64,000 nt of DNA from Acidobacteria bacterium RIFCSPLOWO2_12_FULL_66_21 (GCA_001767455.1 MELC01000073.1:23324-87323), one strand, 5' to 3'; shown: positions 8,734 to 17,619, counted from the stretch's first letter. Numbers and translations are program-made. Notes: generated by a model not told the origin, from the sequence alone.

Positions 8734-8965
8734 GAACGCAGGTGTCGCCAAAGCGCCGAATGGACGCACCTGTGCAAAGGCACTGCCCATCCATTCCGGC
8801 ATGCGGGAAACGTGCGTATTCTACTGTGTTACAGCCAGTTAGTGCGCACCGTTATCGACGGGGAATCCGCCCGTATGTCAGATTCTTGCACAGGGCCGTG
8901 TGCCGTTTTGGGACACTAATTACCAAAGAGGGCACTAAGTCGTTACGTTTGAACGATATAGCTCG
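8734..8965. promoter_or_regulatory. Upstream region of the S8 peptidase operon with direct repeats
   Basis: This 232-bp gap lies between the start of the S8 gene and the stop of the sigma-54 activator. On the minus strand it holds two near-identical boxes, TTAGTGCCC and TTAGTGTCC, starting 19 nt apart (around 8907-8938), and a third GCACTAA-like core in the opposite sense near 8838. They could be regulator sites; I see no sigma-54 GG-N10-GC pair of good quality. Confidence 0.35.
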
Positions 8966-10312
8966 TCAGTTAGCGTGGCTGCCCGAGGGGGTGGAAGTGC
9001 CGCCAGCAGGCCGGGGCTCGAGGCCATATTCGAGGATCTTGCGATACAGGGTGCCGCGGCTGATTTCGAGCACGCCGGCCGCCTGTTTCTTGTTCCACCG
9101 CACCGCTTCCAGGACCCGGAGGATATGCGCGCGCTCGGCTTCCGCCAGCGACGGCAGCCGCTGATTGCCCGGATCGGAGGGCTGTTCGCTCGCGTGCAGG
9201 AACTGGACGTCGGCGGCGTTGATGATCCGCGACGACGACGAGAGGGCGGCCCTCGAGACGGTGCTTTCGAGCTCGCGGATGTTTCCCGGCCAGTGGTACT
9301 GCATCAGCGCATCGGTGGTTTCTTTCGCGAAGGCCTTGCCGTCGAGCGGCAGGCCGTTGGCGGCGCAGTACCGGGCGAGGAAGCGCTGCGCGAGGACGGG
9401 GATGTCGCTCGCGCGCTCGCGAAGGGAAGGCAGGCGGATTGAGAACGCGTTGACGCGGTAGTACAGATCCTCGCGGAAGCGCGCGTCGCGCACGAACTGA
9501 TCGAGCGGCCGGTTGGTCGCGGAAATCAGCCGGAAGTTCACTTCGATCGACTCGTTGCCGCCGAGCCGCTCGAAGCGGCGCTCTTCGAGCGCGCGCAGCA
9601 GCTTGGCCTGCGCGACGAGGGCCAGATCGCCGATCTCGTCGAGGAACAGCGTGCCGTTGTTCGCCATCTCGAGCCGGCCGGGCTTGCGGTCGTGCGCGCC
9701 GGTGAACGCCCCCTTTTCGTAGCCGAACAGCTCGGACTCGAAGAGTGTATCCGGCAGCGCCGCGCAGTTCACCGCCTGGAAGCGGTTCGTTCCGCGGCGG
9801 CTCAGCTCGTGGATCATCCGCGCGACGACTTCCTTGCCCGAGCCGGTCGGACCGAGGATGAGAACCGAGATGTCCGACTTGGCCGCGGTCCGGATCCATT
9901 CGAAGACGACGAGCATCTTCTCGTCGCGCCCGATCATCTCGCGGAAGCGCTGGACGGCGGGGGAGCGGTCCTCGTGCGTGACCGTCGCGCGCAGCTCCAG
10001 GAATTCGTCGAGCAGCTCGCGCACCGGTTCGACCGTCGGCTGCCGGAACTTGTAGCGTGGGATCCCGGGGCCGGTGACTGGTTCGGCCAGGCCGAAGCCG
10101 ACGAGCTCTCGCAGGCAGTTCTCGATGTCGAGCCGCATCCGGCCGAACGTCTGCATCAGCGCTTCGACGTCGAACGATTCGTCGGGCCGCGCGCAGAGGA
10201 AGCGCAGGAGACCGGCGCGCAGCGGCGACTGCACGAGCGCCAGGAACCGTCCCTGGATGTCGTCGGGAGCGAGCCGCCGCGGCGTGACGGCGCGGTCGGC
10301 GTTCGCGCTCAT
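8966..10312 (-). CDS. Sigma-54-dependent transcriptional activator with N-terminal winged-helix-like domain
   Basis: A 448-residue bacterial enhancer-binding protein. The N-terminal 120 residues look like a winged helix ([15 protein letters not shown] ... [13 protein letters not shown]) rather than a receiver domain. The AAA+ core has Walker A GPTGSGKE, the sigma-54 contact loop GAFTGA, Walker [12 protein letters not shown] and the arginine-finger region. A Fis-type DNA-binding helix pair ends the protein ([19 protein letters not shown]). The start ATG overlaps the TGA of the preceding membrane-protein gene (ATGA), so both are co-translated. The membrane partner may pass a signal to it; that is inference. 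Confidence 0.93.
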   Translation of the reverse strand: MSANADRAVTPRRLAPDDIQGRFLALVQSPLRAGLLRFLCARPDESFDVEALMQTFGRMRLDIENCLRELVGFGLAEPVTGPGIPRYKFRQPTVEPVRELLDEFLELRATVTHEDRSPAVQRFREMIGRDEKMLVVFEWIRTAAKSDISVLILGPTGSGKEVVARMIHELSRRGTNRFQAVNCAALPDTLFESELFGYEKGAFTGAHDRKPGRLEMANNGTLFLDEIGDLALVAQAKLLRALEERRFERLGGNESIEVNFRLISATNRPLDQFVRDARFREDLYYRVNAFSIRLPSLRERASDIPVLAQRFLARYCAANGLPLDGKAFAKETTDALMQYHWPGNIRELESTVSRAALSSSSRIINAADVQFLHASEQPSDPGNQRLPSLAEAERAHILRVLEAVRWNKKQAAGVLEISRGTLYRKILEYGLEPRPAGGTSTPSGSHAN

Positions 10313-10749
10313 GAGGCCTGCGACCCGCCCGGTCCGCGCTGACGGTAGTAGTCCGACTGGAACTGCTCGATGAGCCGCTTCATCTCCACGGCGTCCCGCT
10401 TGCGATGGCCGTGGCACCGGACCGGTTCCGCGCCGCCGGAGCTCTCGATCATGACGTCGGAGAAGAACAGGTTCCGATCGACGAGGACCGAGGCGATGTG
10501 CGCCACGTGGATCGACTGCTCGCGCCCGCCGAAGAACTCCGGCGTGTAGTGCACGACGCTCGTCGGGGTGACGCCCACCTGCGTCGGAAACAGCAGGTTG
10601 CCGCGGCTCAGTCGACTCGCGCGGAAGACGTGCTCGCCGGGCATGCGCCGGCCCTTGTGCCAGAAGAACACGAGGATCAGCACGACCACCGCGGCGACGG
10701 CCACGATCCACACGGTGGGGTTGCCGGGACTGAATCCGGACTCAGACAT
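10309..10749 (-). CDS. Single-pass membrane protein with PH-like domain
   Basis: A 146-residue protein with one N-terminal transmembrane helix (WIVAVAAVVVLILVFFW, about 14-30) followed by a basic stop-transfer and a cytoplasmic domain. Alternating strands such as LLFPTQVGVTPTSVVHY and IASVLVDRNLFFSDVMIES plus a C-terminal helix (DAVEMKRLIEQFQ) fit a bacterial PH-like fold. No catalytic motif is seen. Its stop overlaps the start of the sigma-54 activator, suggesting the two act together, for example as a membrane sensor and its regulator. The fold assignment is by pattern only. Confidence 0.7.
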   Translation of the reverse strand: MSESGFSPGNPTVWIVAVAAVVVLILVFFWHKGRRMPGEHVFRASRLSRGNLLFPTQVGVTPTSVVHYTPEFFGGREQSIHVAHIASVLVDRNLFFSDVMIESSGGAEPVRCHGHRKRDAVEMKRLIEQFQSDYYRQRGPGGSQAS

Positions 10750-10913
10750 GTTCGGGCTCGAATTGACTGGGAGGCAGCCTACGTTCGCTCCGGAAGGCGT
10801 CAGGTGTCAAGGCATTTCCCGTGTCCGGGCGCGGAACTGATGCTAATCTTAGCGGAGTTGCGGACCGCCCGGATCGTCCACAGGTCCGCTTGCAGAACGC
10901 CGGAGGTCCGTCA

Positions 10914-12071
10914 GTGCCCCACCGCGCGCCCGGCTCTTCGGGCAAGAGCGCCAGTCAGTATCTCGGCGGGAAACCCATCAAGTATTACAGGCCGCGGGGG
11001 AGCGCCGAGGTCCGGCACCTGATCGACGGCGGATTCCAGGCCTTCAACGCCGGCCGGCTGTCCGAAGCCTGCCACATCTTCAGCGACAAGATGCTGGCGC
11101 CGGACAACGACACGACGATCGGCCTGACCCTGGCCGGGGCGCTCACGCCGGCGGGGCTGGGCGGCTGCGTCATCGAGCTGATGGACCGCGGCCTCGTCGA
11201 CTTCATCATCAGCACCGGCGCGAACCTCTATCACGATCTCCATTACGCGCTGAATTTCACGCTGCACCGCGGCTCGCCGTTCCTCGACGACGTGGACCTG
11301 TACGACCAGGGCATCATCCGGATCTACGACGTACTGTTCCCGGCGACGGTGCTGCTCGAGACCGACGCGTACATCCGGGATTTCCTGGCGCGCTCGAAGC
11401 TGGCCGGGCCGATGCCCACCTCCGAGTTCCACTACCGCCTGGGCGTCGATCTGCTGGAGCGGCACCCCGGCTGTGACGAGTACTCCGTCGTCGCCCGCGC
11501 GGCGAAGGACGGCGTGCCGATCTACACGTCGTCGCCCGGCGACAGCTCGATTGGGATGAACATCGCGTACCACGAGCTGATGAACGGCGGCACGCTGATG
11601 ATCGATCCGAACCGCGACGTCAACGAGGTCTGCGCGATCATCCTTGCCGGGAAGAAGAACGGCTGCGTGATTCTCGGCGGCGGGTCGCCGAAGAACTTCT
11701 ACCTCCAGGGGCAGCCGACCCTGTGGGAGGTCTATGGGATCCCCAAAGGGGGCAACGACTATTTCATCCAGATCACCACCGACCAGGTCGTCTGGGGCGG
11801 GTTGTCCGGGGCGACGCCGGCCGAAGCGGTGAGCTGGGGCAAGGTGAACCCGGGTGTGCTGCCCGACACGGTCGTCGCCTACTGCGATTCGACCATCGCC
11901 TTCCCGCTCTTCTGCGAATACGCGGTCGGTTCGCCGCACGGCCGGCGGGCGCGCCGGGAGCTCGTGCACAAGCGCGACGCGCTCGTCGCGGACCTCCGCC
12001 GGCAGGCCGTGGAGAAGCGGCCGCCGCCGGACCCCGTGCAGGAGCCCGCCGGGATCGACCGCCACCGGTGA
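10914..12071 (+). CDS. Deoxyhypusine-synthase-like protein
   Basis: A 385-residue member of the deoxyhypusine synthase family (NAD-dependent transfer of the aminobutyl group of spermidine to a lysine or amine). Typical blocks are present: LTLAGALTPAGLGGC, FIISTGANLYHDLHYAL, GDSSIGMNIAYHELM, ILGGGSPKNF, and TPAEAVSWGKV, which holds the lysine that is aminobutylated in eukaryotic enzymes. Bacteria lack eIF5A, so bacterial homologues are thought to make homospermidine or to act on unknown targets. I start at GTG 10914 because GGAGG lies 9 nt upstream; an upstream in-frame GTG has no such site. It begins a tightly packed set with a PIN-like gene, a ROK kinase and nagA. Confidence 0.88.
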   Translation: MPHRAPGSSGKSASQYLGGKPIKYYRPRGSAEVRHLIDGGFQAFNAGRLSEACHIFSDKMLAPDNDTTIGLTLAGALTPAGLGGCVIELMDRGLVDFIISTGANLYHDLHYALNFTLHRGSPFLDDVDLYDQGIIRIYDVLFPATVLLETDAYIRDFLARSKLAGPMPTSEFHYRLGVDLLERHPGCDEYSVVARAAKDGVPIYTSSPGDSSIGMNIAYHELMNGGTLMIDPNRDVNEVCAIILAGKKNGCVILGGGSPKNFYLQGQPTLWEVYGIPKGGNDYFIQITTDQVVWGGLSGATPAEAVSWGKVNPGVLPDTVVAYCDSTIAFPLFCEYAVGSPHGRRARRELVHKRDALVADLRRQAVEKRPPPDPVQEPAGIDRHR

Positions 12072-12072
12072 G

Positions 12073-12483
12073 ATGGGCACGTTGTCGTCGGAGTTGAGCG
12101 CATTCGCCGGGCGGCTGGTGGAAGGGCCGCGCATCTATGCGGACGCGAACATGCCGAACGGCCTCGTCACGTTCATGCGGACGCGCCTCGGCTGGGATGT
12201 CCTGTTCGTCCTCGAGCACGACGATCTGCGGCGGGCGCGGGACATCGAGCACTACCGGCTGGCGCGGCAGCTCGGGCGCACGCTCGTGACGCTCGATCAC
12301 GACTACATCGACGATCGCGAGTTTCCTCCCGCGGAAGGGGCCGGCGTGATCGTGTTTTCCGCGCCCGACGAGACACGGCTGCGCGGACTTCTCGAGAAGG
12401 CGGACGAGACGGTGTTCCGCGCCGAAGGGGCGACGGCCTTGCCGCTTGAAGGGCGCAAGCTCCTGTGGCAGATAGGCGAGTAG
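12073..12483 (+). CDS. DUF5615-type PIN-like domain protein
   Basis: A 136-residue protein starting 1 nt after the preceding stop. The core IYADANMPNGLVTFMRTRLG and later RTLVTLDHDYIDDREFP match the Mut7-C/DUF5615 version of the PIN nuclease fold, where acidic residues bind metal: Asp at DAN, Asp/Glu around LEHDD, and Asp at LDHDY. These proteins often behave like toxin-side nucleases, but no antitoxin-sized partner is beside it. It is sandwiched in an operon with the deoxyhypusine-synthase-like gene and amino-sugar genes. Whether it is an active RNase cannot be told. Confidence 0.75.
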   Translation: MGTLSSELSAFAGRLVEGPRIYADANMPNGLVTFMRTRLGWDVLFVLEHDDLRRARDIEHYRLARQLGRTLVTLDHDYIDDREFPPAEGAGVIVFSAPDETRLRGLLEKADETVFRAEGATALPLEGRKLLWQIGE

Positions 12484-12488
12484 AGCCA

Positions 12489-13340
12489 ATGCACGCACTC
12501 GGTCTGGATGTGGCCGGCCCCGCGGTGACGGCGGTGGTCGTTGACGCGCGGGGACAAATCGTTCGCCGCGGCGCGACCTCCACGGGCGCGCCCCGTGCCC
12601 TCATCGCGGAGCTGACGCGCGGCCTGTCGATCGGGGCGATCGGCATGGCGCTGGAAACCGGCGTGAACGAGCTCGCAGGCGCCATCCCTGAAGGGATGCC
12701 CGCTCCGGTGATGTGCACGCCGGGCGTGGCCGCCGTGACGGCCGAAACGTGGACCGGCACGGCATCCGGCGCGCGCCACGTCGTGTGCCTCGCGATCGGG
12801 GAGCGCGTGCTGGCCGGCATCCTGCTCGACGGCCGTCCCTGGAACGGGGCGCACGGGCTGGCCGGATCGGCCGCGTGGCTCGCGCTCAATCCCGTGGAGC
12901 GCCAGGACTACCGCAAGTTCGGCAGCCTCGCCGCGGAGGTGAGCAACAAGGGGATCGCGCGGCGCCTCTCGTGGCGCATTCAGGCCGGCGATCATTCCGC
13001 CGTGCTCGAACGGGCGGGGGATCTCGAGTCGATTACCGCGGCGCACGTGTTCGCCGGCGCCCGAAGCGGGGATGGAGTCTCCATCTCGGTCGTCCGCGAC
13101 ACGGCCAAGTACATCGGCATGGCGATCGCGAATCTCGCGACGACACTCGATCCCGAAATCGTCGTGCTGGGCGGCGCGATCGCGGACGCGGGCGACCTCC
13201 TGCTCGAGCCCGTCCGCCAGGAAGCCGCGCGCCGCATGCCGTCGGGCATGATCGACCGCGTCCGCATCGAGATGTCACCGCTCGGCGTGGACGCCATCGC
13301 GATCGGCGCCGCGCGCATCGCGTTGCTGGCGCAGACATGA
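12489..13340 (+). CDS. ROK-family protein (sugar kinase/N-acetylglucosamine kinase-like)
   Basis: A 283-residue protein with ROK features: an N-terminal phosphate loop (MHALGLDVAGPAVTAVVVD), a central GHxxG-like area replaced by GAHGLAGSAAWLALNP, and ATP-binding C-terminal blocks (IANLATTLDPEIVVLGGAIADAG). The CxCGxxGC zinc motif common in ROK kinases is absent, so it belongs to a zinc-free branch or has lost activity. The stop overlaps the ATG of nagA (ATGA). That supports a role in phosphorylating an amino sugar before NagA deacetylation, but the substrate is inferred from context. Start chosen at the ATG 5 nt after the preceding stop; an upstream in-frame start would overlap that gene. Confidence 0.82.
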   Translation: MHALGLDVAGPAVTAVVVDARGQIVRRGATSTGAPRALIAELTRGLSIGAIGMALETGVNELAGAIPEGMPAPVMCTPGVAAVTAETWTGTASGARHVVCLAIGERVLAGILLDGRPWNGAHGLAGSAAWLALNPVERQDYRKFGSLAAEVSNKGIARRLSWRIQAGDHSAVLERAGDLESITAAHVFAGARSGDGVSISVVRDTAKYIGMAIANLATTLDPEIVVLGGAIADAGDLLLEPVRQEAARRMPSGMIDRVRIEMSPLGVDAIAIGAARIALLAQT

Positions 13341-14521
13341 TCCTGCTCTCGGGCGGCGACATTGTGCTTCCCGATCGCGTGCTCGGCGGCGGAACGCTCG
13401 TCCTCGACGGCGATCGCATTGTCGAGGTCGACCGTGCGACGCGGTCCCCCGGCGGAACGGATCCCCACTTCGATCTCCGCCGCCACTACATCCTGCCCGG
13501 CTTCATCGACGTTCACGTGCATGGCGTCGAGGGCATCGACGCGCTCGACGGCGGCGACGCCATCGGCCGACTGGCCGAACGGCTGCCGCGATTCGGGGTC
13601 ACCGCCTTCTGTCCGACGTCGATCGCGTGCGCTCCGCCGGCCTTGCGCGTGATGCTCTCGGCAGTGCGGGCCGCGAGGACGTCCGCCCCGGCCGGGGCGC
13701 GGGTCCTGCCCGCGCACCTCGAGAGCAACTTCATCAGCGCGGAGTACAGAGGGGCGCAGCCGCTCGAGTGCATCCGGACGCCGCGAGCGGCCGGCCGGCA
13801 GGGGGACTTCTCCGGCGATCAGATCCTGGCGGAGATCGCCGCGGCGCGGCCTGACGTGGGCATCGTCACGCTCGCTTCCGAACTCGAGGGCGCGCTGGAT
13901 CTCATCCGCGATCTGACGGCGCAGGGCCATCACGTCTCGCTCGGACACTCCGCGGCCACCTACGAACAGGCGATGGCCGGCTTCGACGCCGGCGCGCGCC
14001 AGGCGACGCACCTGTTCAACCGCATGCCGCCCCTCGGGCACCGGGCGCCCGGACTGGCCGGCGCGGCGCTCGAGCACGACGACGTGATTGCCGAGCTCAT
14101 CTGCGACGGCGTGCACGTGCATCCGGCGATGGTGCGGGTGGCGCTCTCGGCCAAACAGCCGTCGGGCGTGATGGCGATCACCGACGGGACCGCCGGATCG
14201 GGACTTCCGCCTGGCACGCGTACCCTGCTCGGCGGCCGGCCGATCACGGTCCGCGATACCGCGCGGCTCGACGATGGCACGATTGCAGGCAGCGTCCTCA
14301 CGATGGATCGCGCGTTCGCGAAGCTGGTGACCGTCATGGGGTTAGGCCTCGTCGACGCGGCCACAATCTGCGCGACCACGGCGGCTCGGGCGCTCCGGCT
14401 GCAGGGTTTCGGCGCGATCGCGCCTGGCGCGGCCGCCGACCTGGTCGTGCTCGACGCGGATTTCGGGGTCGTTCACACGTTCGTCGCAGGCTCGCCGGTA
14501 TGGTCCAGGCCACGGCGGTAA
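13337..14521 (+). CDS. nagA: N-acetylglucosamine-6-phosphate deacetylase
   Basis: A 394-residue amidohydrolase that removes acetate from GlcNAc-6-phosphate. Metal and substrate motifs are all visible: LPGFIDVHVHGVEG (first metal His pair), LPAHLESNF (the Glu ligand region), HVSLGHSAATYEQ and ATHLFNRMPPLGHRAPG (His ligands and substrate loop), and VMAITDGTAGSG with the catalytic Asp. It overlaps the ROK kinase gene by 4 nt. Together they form an amino-sugar or cell-wall recycling module; a secreted family-3 beta-N-acetylhexosaminidase-type enzyme lies at 56.8 kb. Confidence 0.94.
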   Translation: MILLSGGDIVLPDRVLGGGTLVLDGDRIVEVDRATRSPGGTDPHFDLRRHYILPGFIDVHVHGVEGIDALDGGDAIGRLAERLPRFGVTAFCPTSIACAPPALRVMLSAVRAARTSAPAGARVLPAHLESNFISAEYRGAQPLECIRTPRAAGRQGDFSGDQILAEIAAARPDVGIVTLASELEGALDLIRDLTAQGHHVSLGHSAATYEQAMAGFDAGARQATHLFNRMPPLGHRAPGLAGAALEHDDVIAELICDGVHVHPAMVRVALSAKQPSGVMAITDGTAGSGLPPGTRTLLGGRPITVRDTARLDDGTIAGSVLTMDRAFAKLVTVMGLGLVDAATICATTAARALRLQGFGAIAPGAAADLVVLDADFGVVHTFVAGSPVWSRPRR

Positions 14522-14552
14522 TTCACCAATTCACCAATTCACTAATTTGGTG
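14519..14552. repeat. Octamer repeat array (ATTCACCA type), left of the DUF4097 gene
   Basis: Three to four 8-nt units (ATTCACCA, ATTCACCA, ATTCACTA) start right at the nagA stop codon and end in an inverted ATTTGGTGGG. Copies of the same unit flank the other end of the following gene. Confidence 0.85.
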
Positions 14553-14587
14553 GGAACGGAGCCCTCCAGGCGGCCGTCTATGGGGGT

Positions 14588-15475
14588 ATGAAGTTCACGT
14601 ACGCGGCTGGCCTGGTCGTGTCGGCGCTCGCCGCCGGCTGCGTCACCGTCGATTCGCAGGGCCAGATCGTCCACGACGAACGGCGCTACACGGTCACCGG
14701 CATCCCCGATGTACGGGTCACGACCTTCGACGGCTCCATTCAAGTCCGGTCGTGGGACAAGCCCGAGGTCCTCGTGGAAATCGAAAAGCGCGGCGCGACC
14801 CGCGAGGCGGTCGAGGCGCTCGAGATCACGAGCCGGCAGCACGGCAACACCATCGATTTGGAGGTACGCCGGCCGCGGAAGGAAACGCTGGAGATCGGCG
14901 TCTTCGGAACACACCGAAACGCCACGGCGAGACTCATCGTCACCGTGCCACAGCGCGCGAACCTTCGCGCGCGCAGCGGCGACGGCTCGATCCGTGTCGA
15001 GCGCGTCGAAGGCGGCATCGATCTGCGTTCAGGCGACGGCGGCATCCGTGCGATTGACGTCACCGGCGAGCTGACGATCGATACAGGGGACGGGTCCGTT
15101 GTTGTCGACGGACTGGCAGGCAGTCTCGCGCTGCAGACCGGCGACGGCGGCATCGACGTGACCGGCAGGCCGACGGCGATTCGGCTGCACACCGGCGACG
15201 GATCGATTGTCGTGCGCGCGCAGCCGGGCACGGAAATGACCGGCGACTGGGATATCTCGTCGGGTGATGGTGGCGTCTCGGTGTATCTGCCGTCGGATTT
15301 CGGCGCCGACCTCGACGCGCACACCGGCGACGGCGTCATTCACAACGACCTTGGCCTGTCCGCCGAAAAGGGTGGCGAGGAGAGCCGGCGCACCCTGCGC
15401 GGCCGGCTCGGGACCGGCGGCCGCTCGCTGCGCATCCGCACCGGCGACGGCTCCATCAGGCTGCGCGCCTCGTGA
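14588..15475 (+). CDS. DUF4097-type beta-helix lipoprotein
   Basis: A 295-residue putative lipoprotein with lipobox SALAAGC. The rest is a beta-rich repeat: SGDGSIRVERV, SGDGGIRAIDV, TGDGSVVVDGL, TGDGGIDVTG, TGDGSIVVRA, SGDGGVSVYL, TGDGVIHND and TGDGSIRLRAS, roughly every 19-22 residues. This is the DUF4097 (LiaX-like, putative adhesin) pattern, which forms a beta-solenoid. Envelope localisation is expected; ligand unknown. The stop codon is part of an octamer array and the same octamer array lies just upstream of the gene. Confidence 0.85.
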   Translation: MKFTYAAGLVVSALAAGCVTVDSQGQIVHDERRYTVTGIPDVRVTTFDGSIQVRSWDKPEVLVEIEKRGATREAVEALEITSRQHGNTIDLEVRRPRKETLEIGVFGTHRNATARLIVTVPQRANLRARSGDGSIRVERVEGGIDLRSGDGGIRAIDVTGELTIDTGDGSVVVDGLAGSLALQTGDGGIDVTGRPTAIRLHTGDGSIVVRAQPGTEMTGDWDISSGDGGVSVYLPSDFGADLDAHTGDGVIHNDLGLSAEKGGEESRRTLRGRLGTGGRSLRIRTGDGSIRLRAS

Positions 15476-15590
15476 ATTGGTGAGTTGGTGAATTAGTGAA
15501 TTGGTGAATTAGTGAGTTGGCTGGGACCGTCCGTCCGGACGATCCGAGCTGGTTGCCCTCAATTCACCAATTCACCAATTCACCAATTAC
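15472..15590. repeat. Inverted pair of octamer arrays right of the DUF4097 gene
   Basis: Six TGAATTGG/TGAGTTGG/TGAATTAG units (15473-15520) are followed by a 40-nt spacer and then about three AATTCACC units in the opposite sense (15561-15590). The two arms can pair into a long hairpin between the convergent DUF4097 and queC genes, so it may act as a terminator as well as a repeat. Confidence 0.85.
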
Positions 15591-15596
15591 AGACTC

Positions 15597-16286
15597 TCAT
15601 CTCGCCGGCGTGTTCTGATAGCGCGTCGGATCCACGATCCCTGCCTCGAGAAACCCGTCGCGCCGTTCCCGGCACTTGCTGCAGCGGCCGCAGTGCAGTC
15701 CTTCGCGGGGCTGCATGCACGACAGCGTCGCGTCGAAGGGAACCTCCAGCGAGCGGCCGAGGCGAATGACGTCGGCCTTGCGCATGCCGGCGAGCGGCGT
15801 CTCGACGCGAATGGTCCACGCCAATCCGAGGGACAACGCGCGCTCGATCGCGCGGAAGAACGCGTCGCTGGCATCCGGAAACGGGTTGCCGGCGAGCGGG
15901 CCGAGCATCACGCGCGAGATCTTCGCGCGCGCCATGTACACCGCCGCCTTCGAGAGCAGGACGATGTTGCGCCCCTCGAGATAGACATCTTCGTCCGGCG
16001 TGTCAAAGCCGGGGGCCTCGCCGCGGATGGCCCAGTGGTCGGCCGGATAGACGTCCTGCATGTCGAGCCGCAGCGGAACGAGCGGGCGCACCCGGCTGCC
16101 GAACGCGCCGCGGGCGAAGAGGCGCATCGCCGCGGCAAGCTCTTCGCGTTCCCACGCCAGCCCGACGCTGACGTAAATAGGCTGCACCGCCGACTGCGTC
16201 GCCGCGTGCGCGACGAGCACCGCGCTGTCGAGCCCGCCGGAATACATCACGGCAACGGCCGGATCGCCGGCGGCGTCCTGGGTCAT
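15597..16286 (-). CDS. queC: 7-cyano-7-deazaguanine synthase
   Basis: A 229-residue PP-loop ATPase that converts 7-carboxy-7-deazaguanine to preQ0. The ATP pyrophosphatase motif SGGLDSAVLVAH is near residue 17. The C-terminal zinc site is complete (LSCMQPREGLHCGRCSKCRER: four cysteines). LEGRNIVLLSKAAVYMA is the QueC helix. Divergent from queD with about 47 bp between starts, so both can be driven from one small control region. No queE or queF is in view. Confidence 0.93.
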   Translation of the reverse strand: MTQDAAGDPAVAVMYSGGLDSAVLVAHAATQSAVQPIYVSVGLAWEREELAAAMRLFARGAFGSRVRPLVPLRLDMQDVYPADHWAIRGEAPGFDTPDEDVYLEGRNIVLLSKAAVYMARAKISRVMLGPLAGNPFPDASDAFFRAIERALSLGLAWTIRVETPLAGMRKADVIRLGRSLEVPFDATLSCMQPREGLHCGRCSKCRERRDGFLEAGIVDPTRYQNTPAR

Positions 16287-16333
16287 CGCGGGTCGTTCCT
16301 CATCGCGCGCGGCTCGGGGTAATATCGGTGGAC

Positions 16334-16738
16334 ATGTATGTCGTCACCAAACGCATCGATTTCTGCTACGGCCACCGGCTGCTCGACTACGACGGGATCT
16401 GCAAGCATCCGCACGGCCACAACGCCGTGGTCGAAGTCGACGTGCGCACCGACCACCTCGACAAGCGCAACATGGTCGCCGACTTCAGCGACATCAAGCG
16501 CATCGTCAAAGGCTGGATCGACCGCGAGCTGGATCACAAGATGATCCTGCGGCAGGACGATCCCCTCGTGGCGCCGTTGAAGACGCTCGGCGAGCCGATG
16601 TTCCTGCTCGAGAGCAACCCCACCGTCGAGCGCATCGCGCGGCTGATCTTCGACAAGGCGCGCGAGCACGGCCTCGACATCGTGAGCGTCCGCGTCTGGG
16701 AGACGCCCACGTCGGTCGCCACGTACAACGGCGAATAA
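16334..16738 (+). CDS. queD: 6-carboxy-5,6,7,8-tetrahydropterin synthase (6-pyruvoyltetrahydropterin synthase family)
   Basis: A 134-residue T-fold enzyme. Zinc ligands are visible at YGHRL and HPHGHN, and a cysteine sits just before the second His pair (ICKHPHGHN) as in QueD. A later VWETPTS block carries the substrate-anchoring Glu. It makes the second intermediate of preQ0/queuosine synthesis from 7,8-dihydroneopterin triphosphate. The ATG is preferred over a GTG two codons upstream because the protein start MYVVTKRIDF matches the family. Its divergent neighbour is queC. Confidence 0.9.
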   Translation: MYVVTKRIDFCYGHRLLDYDGICKHPHGHNAVVEVDVRTDHLDKRNMVADFSDIKRIVKGWIDRELDHKMILRQDDPLVAPLKTLGEPMFLLESNPTVERIARLIFDKAREHGLDIVSVRVWETPTSVATYNGE

Positions 16739-16745
16739 CGCCGCC

Positions 16746-17561
16746 TCAGCGATCGAACGGCAGCTCGTAGGACGCGTACAGGAACGCGCCCGCCCCGCGT
16801 CCGTCCTGCCACGTGACCGGCACGGCAAACCCGAGCACCACCTGCCGGTCGCCGATGGTCCATCCGCCCCGCAGACCCGGCGACATCGTCACCGCGCGAT
16901 CCCGGGCCGTCCCCGCCGCGGCGATTGACTCGTCGAACGAGACGACGGTTTCGAGCATCAGGTGGAGCATCGGGCGGACGCGCACGATGGCGCTGCCGGC
17001 GACGAACGGCGTCACGAGATTCTCGCGGCGGGCGGCGGCGCCCTCCGCGCGGGCGCGGGGCAGCCACGTCAGGCCCGCATTCCAGTGCCAGTACCAGTCG
17101 CTCGTCCGCTTGCTGAACGGAAGGTTCACCTGAAGGCCCGCCGATCCGTCCCCCATCCCGCGGCTGGAGCTGCCGGTCGGCAGGATCAGGCTCGCGCGAG
17201 GAGAGAACGCGGGGCGCCCCGCACCTTCCATCATCGCCTGCCACCGGTAGTTGAGCAACGTGTCGCCGAAGCCGCGGCGCCCCGTCGCCGTCATCCACGC
17301 GAGCGTGTAGGAAAACTGGTGGCGCTGCGACACGACGGGCCATTCCTGGGTGAAGGTCGCGGCCCAATCGCCGTTCATGCGCGTGGCGCCGAAGATGTTC
17401 TGGAAGACGCCCTTCTCCTGGTTGAAGGCTTCCTCCACCAGGAAGGAGTTGTCCGAGATCCTGAAGGGTCCTGGCGCGGGCGCGGACTGCGCCGCCGCTT
17501 CCGCGGACACCAGCAGGGTCGTGGCGAGGGTTCCGGCCGCCAGGCGTGAGGCGATGTGCAC
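16746..17561 (-). CDS. Secreted transporter/beta-barrel-like protein of unknown function
   Basis: A 271-residue protein starting at GTG 17561, where AGGAG lies 9 nt upstream, and beginning with a signal peptide (LAAGTLATTLLVSAEAAAQ). The mature part is made of alternating amphipathic strands with many Trp, Tyr and Gly (WATFTQEWPVV, WYWHWNAGLTWLP, LYASYELPFDR ending in a terminal aromatic/basic pattern). This looks like an outer-membrane beta-barrel of the 'putative transporter/MetA-pathway phenol degradation' type. No ligand can be named. It runs convergent with queD and divergent from ubiE. Confidence 0.65.
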   Translation of the reverse strand: MHIASRLAAGTLATTLLVSAEAAAQSAPAPGPFRISDNSFLVEEAFNQEKGVFQNIFGATRMNGDWAATFTQEWPVVSQRHQFSYTLAWMTATGRRGFGDTLLNYRWQAMMEGAGRPAFSPRASLILPTGSSSRGMGDGSAGLQVNLPFSKRTSDWYWHWNAGLTWLPRARAEGAAARRENLVTPFVAGSAIVRVRPMLHLMLETVVSFDESIAAAGTARDRAVTMSPGLRGGWTIGDRQVVLGFAVPVTWQDGRGAGAFLYASYELPFDR

Positions 17562-17619
17562 GGGTGCTGTCTCCTGGTCCGGCCGAGCCGGAATCCGGGG
17601 GCAGAGCCCCCGTCCGATT

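Noticed and set aside
8903..8950. Sigma-54 promoter for the protease operon
   Set aside because: A GGCAC is present but no GC dinucleotide sits at the required 10-nt spacing.
12713..13336. Extended start of the nagA frame inside the ROK gene
   Set aside because: The upstream part is a shadow frame; ATG 13337 overlaps the ROK stop and begins a full NagA.
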